Origin: Massilia endophytica
GTDB taxonomy: Bacteria > Pseudomonadota > Gammaproteobacteria > Burkholderiales > Burkholderiaceae_D
Length of the DNA stretch: 64,000 nt
Reading direction: 5' to 3'
NCBI RefSeq assembly: GCF_021165955.1
Contig: NZ_CP088952.1
Location: 1,612,001-1,676,000, forward strand
The notes beneath the pieces are model-generated. The model worked only from the letters and a program-made list of their open reading frames with translations, searched no databases and was not told where the DNA came from. Every line of letters starts with the position of its first letter. Within the stretch, counting starts at the first letter, position 1. A program made the translations under genes and the position numbers. Shown here piece by piece: positions 62,722 to 64,000 of this stretch.

Positions 62722-64000
62722 GCCGTATGCAGCTCGTGCGCGGAGACGGTGGCGTGGTCCACGCCGCTCGTGCGGATGATCCAGTGCTCGGGATAGGCGT
62801 CGCTGGCGAAGCGCGTGAGCTTCTGCATGCGGCTCAGTTTATCGAGCTGCACAGTCGGCGCCAGCGCGGTTTCCTTGCCGGTCAACTGGTCGAGATGCCA
62901 GAAGCCGCCGTTATGGTGCATCAGCAGGGGCAGGGCGGCGGCATTCGGCGCGGCCTGGAAGCGCGCCACGGGGTAGCCCGGGTGCGTATCCGGCGCCAGC
63001 ACAACGAAGCACTCGGCCGTTGCGCCTTCGTCGATGCGGTGCAGCACCACGCCGTGCGGCATGATGGCGCTCACCGTCAGCACGGCGATGCCCTTGATGC
63101 TGGCGCTCATCTCGATGCGCATGCCAAGGCGCAGCGGCACGGGCTTGTGCTTGCCTGGCCATACGCCGTCCAGCAGCAGGCCATAGCGCGACACGTCCTC
63201 GATCTCGAAGCCGTGCGCGCCGCGCCGGATGATGGCGTGGCGGCCGGACAGGCGGCGCGTCAGGCCGCCGGTTTCCTGGCCGTTGGCGCTGTAGTGAGTG
63301 AGCAGGGCGTGCGCTTCCGGATCGACCAGCTCGAAGCGGCCGAAGATGCATTCATCGAGCGCGAACAGGCGGATATGGCGCTGCATGCCCGCCTCCGGCG
63401 CCGCATTCACGATGCTGGCGGCGCGGCTGGGGAAGGGGTGGGCAGGACCGGCAGGCGGCATGTCGATCTCGATCAGGTCCTCGTCCCACGCAATGGTGGA
63501 GAAGCCCAGGTCCACCTTGCCCTGCGGCGCACCCAAGTCCAGGTGGGCGATGCCTGCATTGCGCGCGGTGACGTCGATGTCCATGCTCTCGCCGCCCTGT
63601 GCGGACACGCGGGCAATCGAAGCATCGTCCGCCATCACGCGTACGTTCTTGTGGGTGCTGAGGAAGATGCGGTGGATCTCGGTGAGCGATGCATCCAGGC
63701 GCGGCACCAGGATCACGAAGGTGCATTCCCATTTGCGTTCCGGCTGGCCCGGCGCGCGGCTCACCACTTCCATATTGATCTGGTACTGGCCATGCTCCTT
63801 GCCGCGCGAGGAGAACTCCGCGAACACGGGACGCCAGCCGCCATCGACCGACCGCACGAACTGCTGGCGCGAGCTGCCGTTCGGGATCAGTTCGGAATTG
63901 AGCTGGATGGCCAGCTGCGGCGCACAATCCTGCGGCATGCCGCGCAGTTCCATCTTGAGGGTTTGCCGTCCGCCCGCTGCGCGCGGATCGAAGCCGCTGA
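62718..64000 (-). CDS. FHA-domain protein, open at the window end
   Basis: At least 411 residues; an ATG at 63953 exists but has no ribosome site, and the frame stays open to the window edge, so the start is probably outside. Residues ~205-295 (from 63953) form an FHA domain: IFGRFEL, LSGRHAIIRRG, IEDVSRYGLLLDG, PLRLGMRIEM, a phosphothreonine-reading fold. The flanks are beta-rich and not recognised. It is convergent with the kinase/SPFH operon, which makes a role in reading that kinase's products attractive but unproven. Confidence 0.72.
   Translation of the reverse strand, partial: SGFDPRAAGGRQTLKMELRGMPQDCAPQLAIQLNSELIPNGSSRQQFVRSVDGGWRPVFAEFSSRGKEHGQYQINMEVVSRAPGQPERKWECTFVILVPRLDASLTEIHRIFLSTHKNVRVMADDASIARVSAQGGESMDIDVTARNAGIAHLDLGAPQGKVDLGFSTIAWDEDLIEIDMPPAGPAHPFPSRAASIVNAAPEAGMQRHIRLFALDECIFGRFELVDPEAHALLTHYSANGQETGGLTRRLSGRHAIIRRGAHGFEIEDVSRYGLLLDGVWPGKHKPVPLRLGMRIEMSASIKGIAVLTVSAIMPHGVVLHRIDEGATAECFVVLAPDTHPGYPVARFQAAPNAAALPLLMHHNGGFWHLDQLTGKETALAPTVQLDKLSRMQKLTRFASDAYPEHWIIRTSGVDHATVSAHELHTA

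Overview
The window is a GC-rich, densely coded bacterial chromosome segment. Gene content and protein style point to a Betaproteobacterium of the Burkholderiales, most likely an Oxalobacteraceae member of the Massilia/Duganella type: NHEJ ligase D and Ku, a VpsR-like sigma-54 activator, H-NS-family proteins, YXWXGXW-repeat proteins, and a family of short hairpin repeats at gene ends. This assignment is inferred from content; no rRNA or marker-gene comparison was possible. No tRNA, rRNA, insertion sequence, prophage or CRISPR array was seen, and no gap between genes exceeds 300 bases.

Layout. 1-8.8 kb: DNA repair (ligD 3' part, ku), an SDR oxidoreductase, a SulP transporter, a DUF885 protein, an orphan urease-beta-like protein and an acyltransferase. 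8.9-15.1 kb: a VpsR-type sigma-54 activator, then a very good -24/-12 promoter and a five-gene operon. The operon encodes a giant Gly/Ala-rich secreted protein, two small secreted proteins carrying double-glycine motifs, a C39-type cysteine peptidase and a coiled-coil plus beta-barrel outer-membrane protein. The layout resembles the Fap functional-amyloid export operons but with a different cargo. 15.2-25.7 kb: mostly metabolic and redox genes (MBL hydrolase, old yellow enzyme with ArsR regulator, SugE, M14 hydrolase, acyltransferase, NUDIX, pirin, AzoR with LysR regulator, Psd). 25.8-31.1 kb: a TonB receptor, a GAF-GAF-PAS adenylate cyclase with a coiled-coil partner, and an H-NS protein. 31.1-48.6 kb: ordinary housekeeping and hydrolase genes (amidohydrolase, PaiB, DMT exporter, erythromycin-esterase family, trpS, CocE and S9 peptidases, MFS, transglutaminase, HD hydrolase, CheW, RNase H-like), plus two paralogous YXWXGXW proteins with calcium-binding-type repeats.

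48.7-60.9 kb holds the least familiar part. A 1044-residue penicillin-binding transpeptidase is followed by six same-strand, tightly packed genes: a protein ending in a helix-turn-helix, an unknown protein, a probable degenerate SPFH protein, an internally duplicated Lon-protease-fold-like protein, an SPFH/coiled-coil protein with a zinc ribbon at each end, and a SHOCT-Ser/Thr kinase-coiled coil-FGE fusion. OsmC and pirin genes follow on the same strand. An FHA-domain gene, cut by the window end, faces them from the opposite strand together with a DUF1801 gene. These pieces fit a membrane-scaffold, phosphorylation-based signalling system, but its function is unknown.
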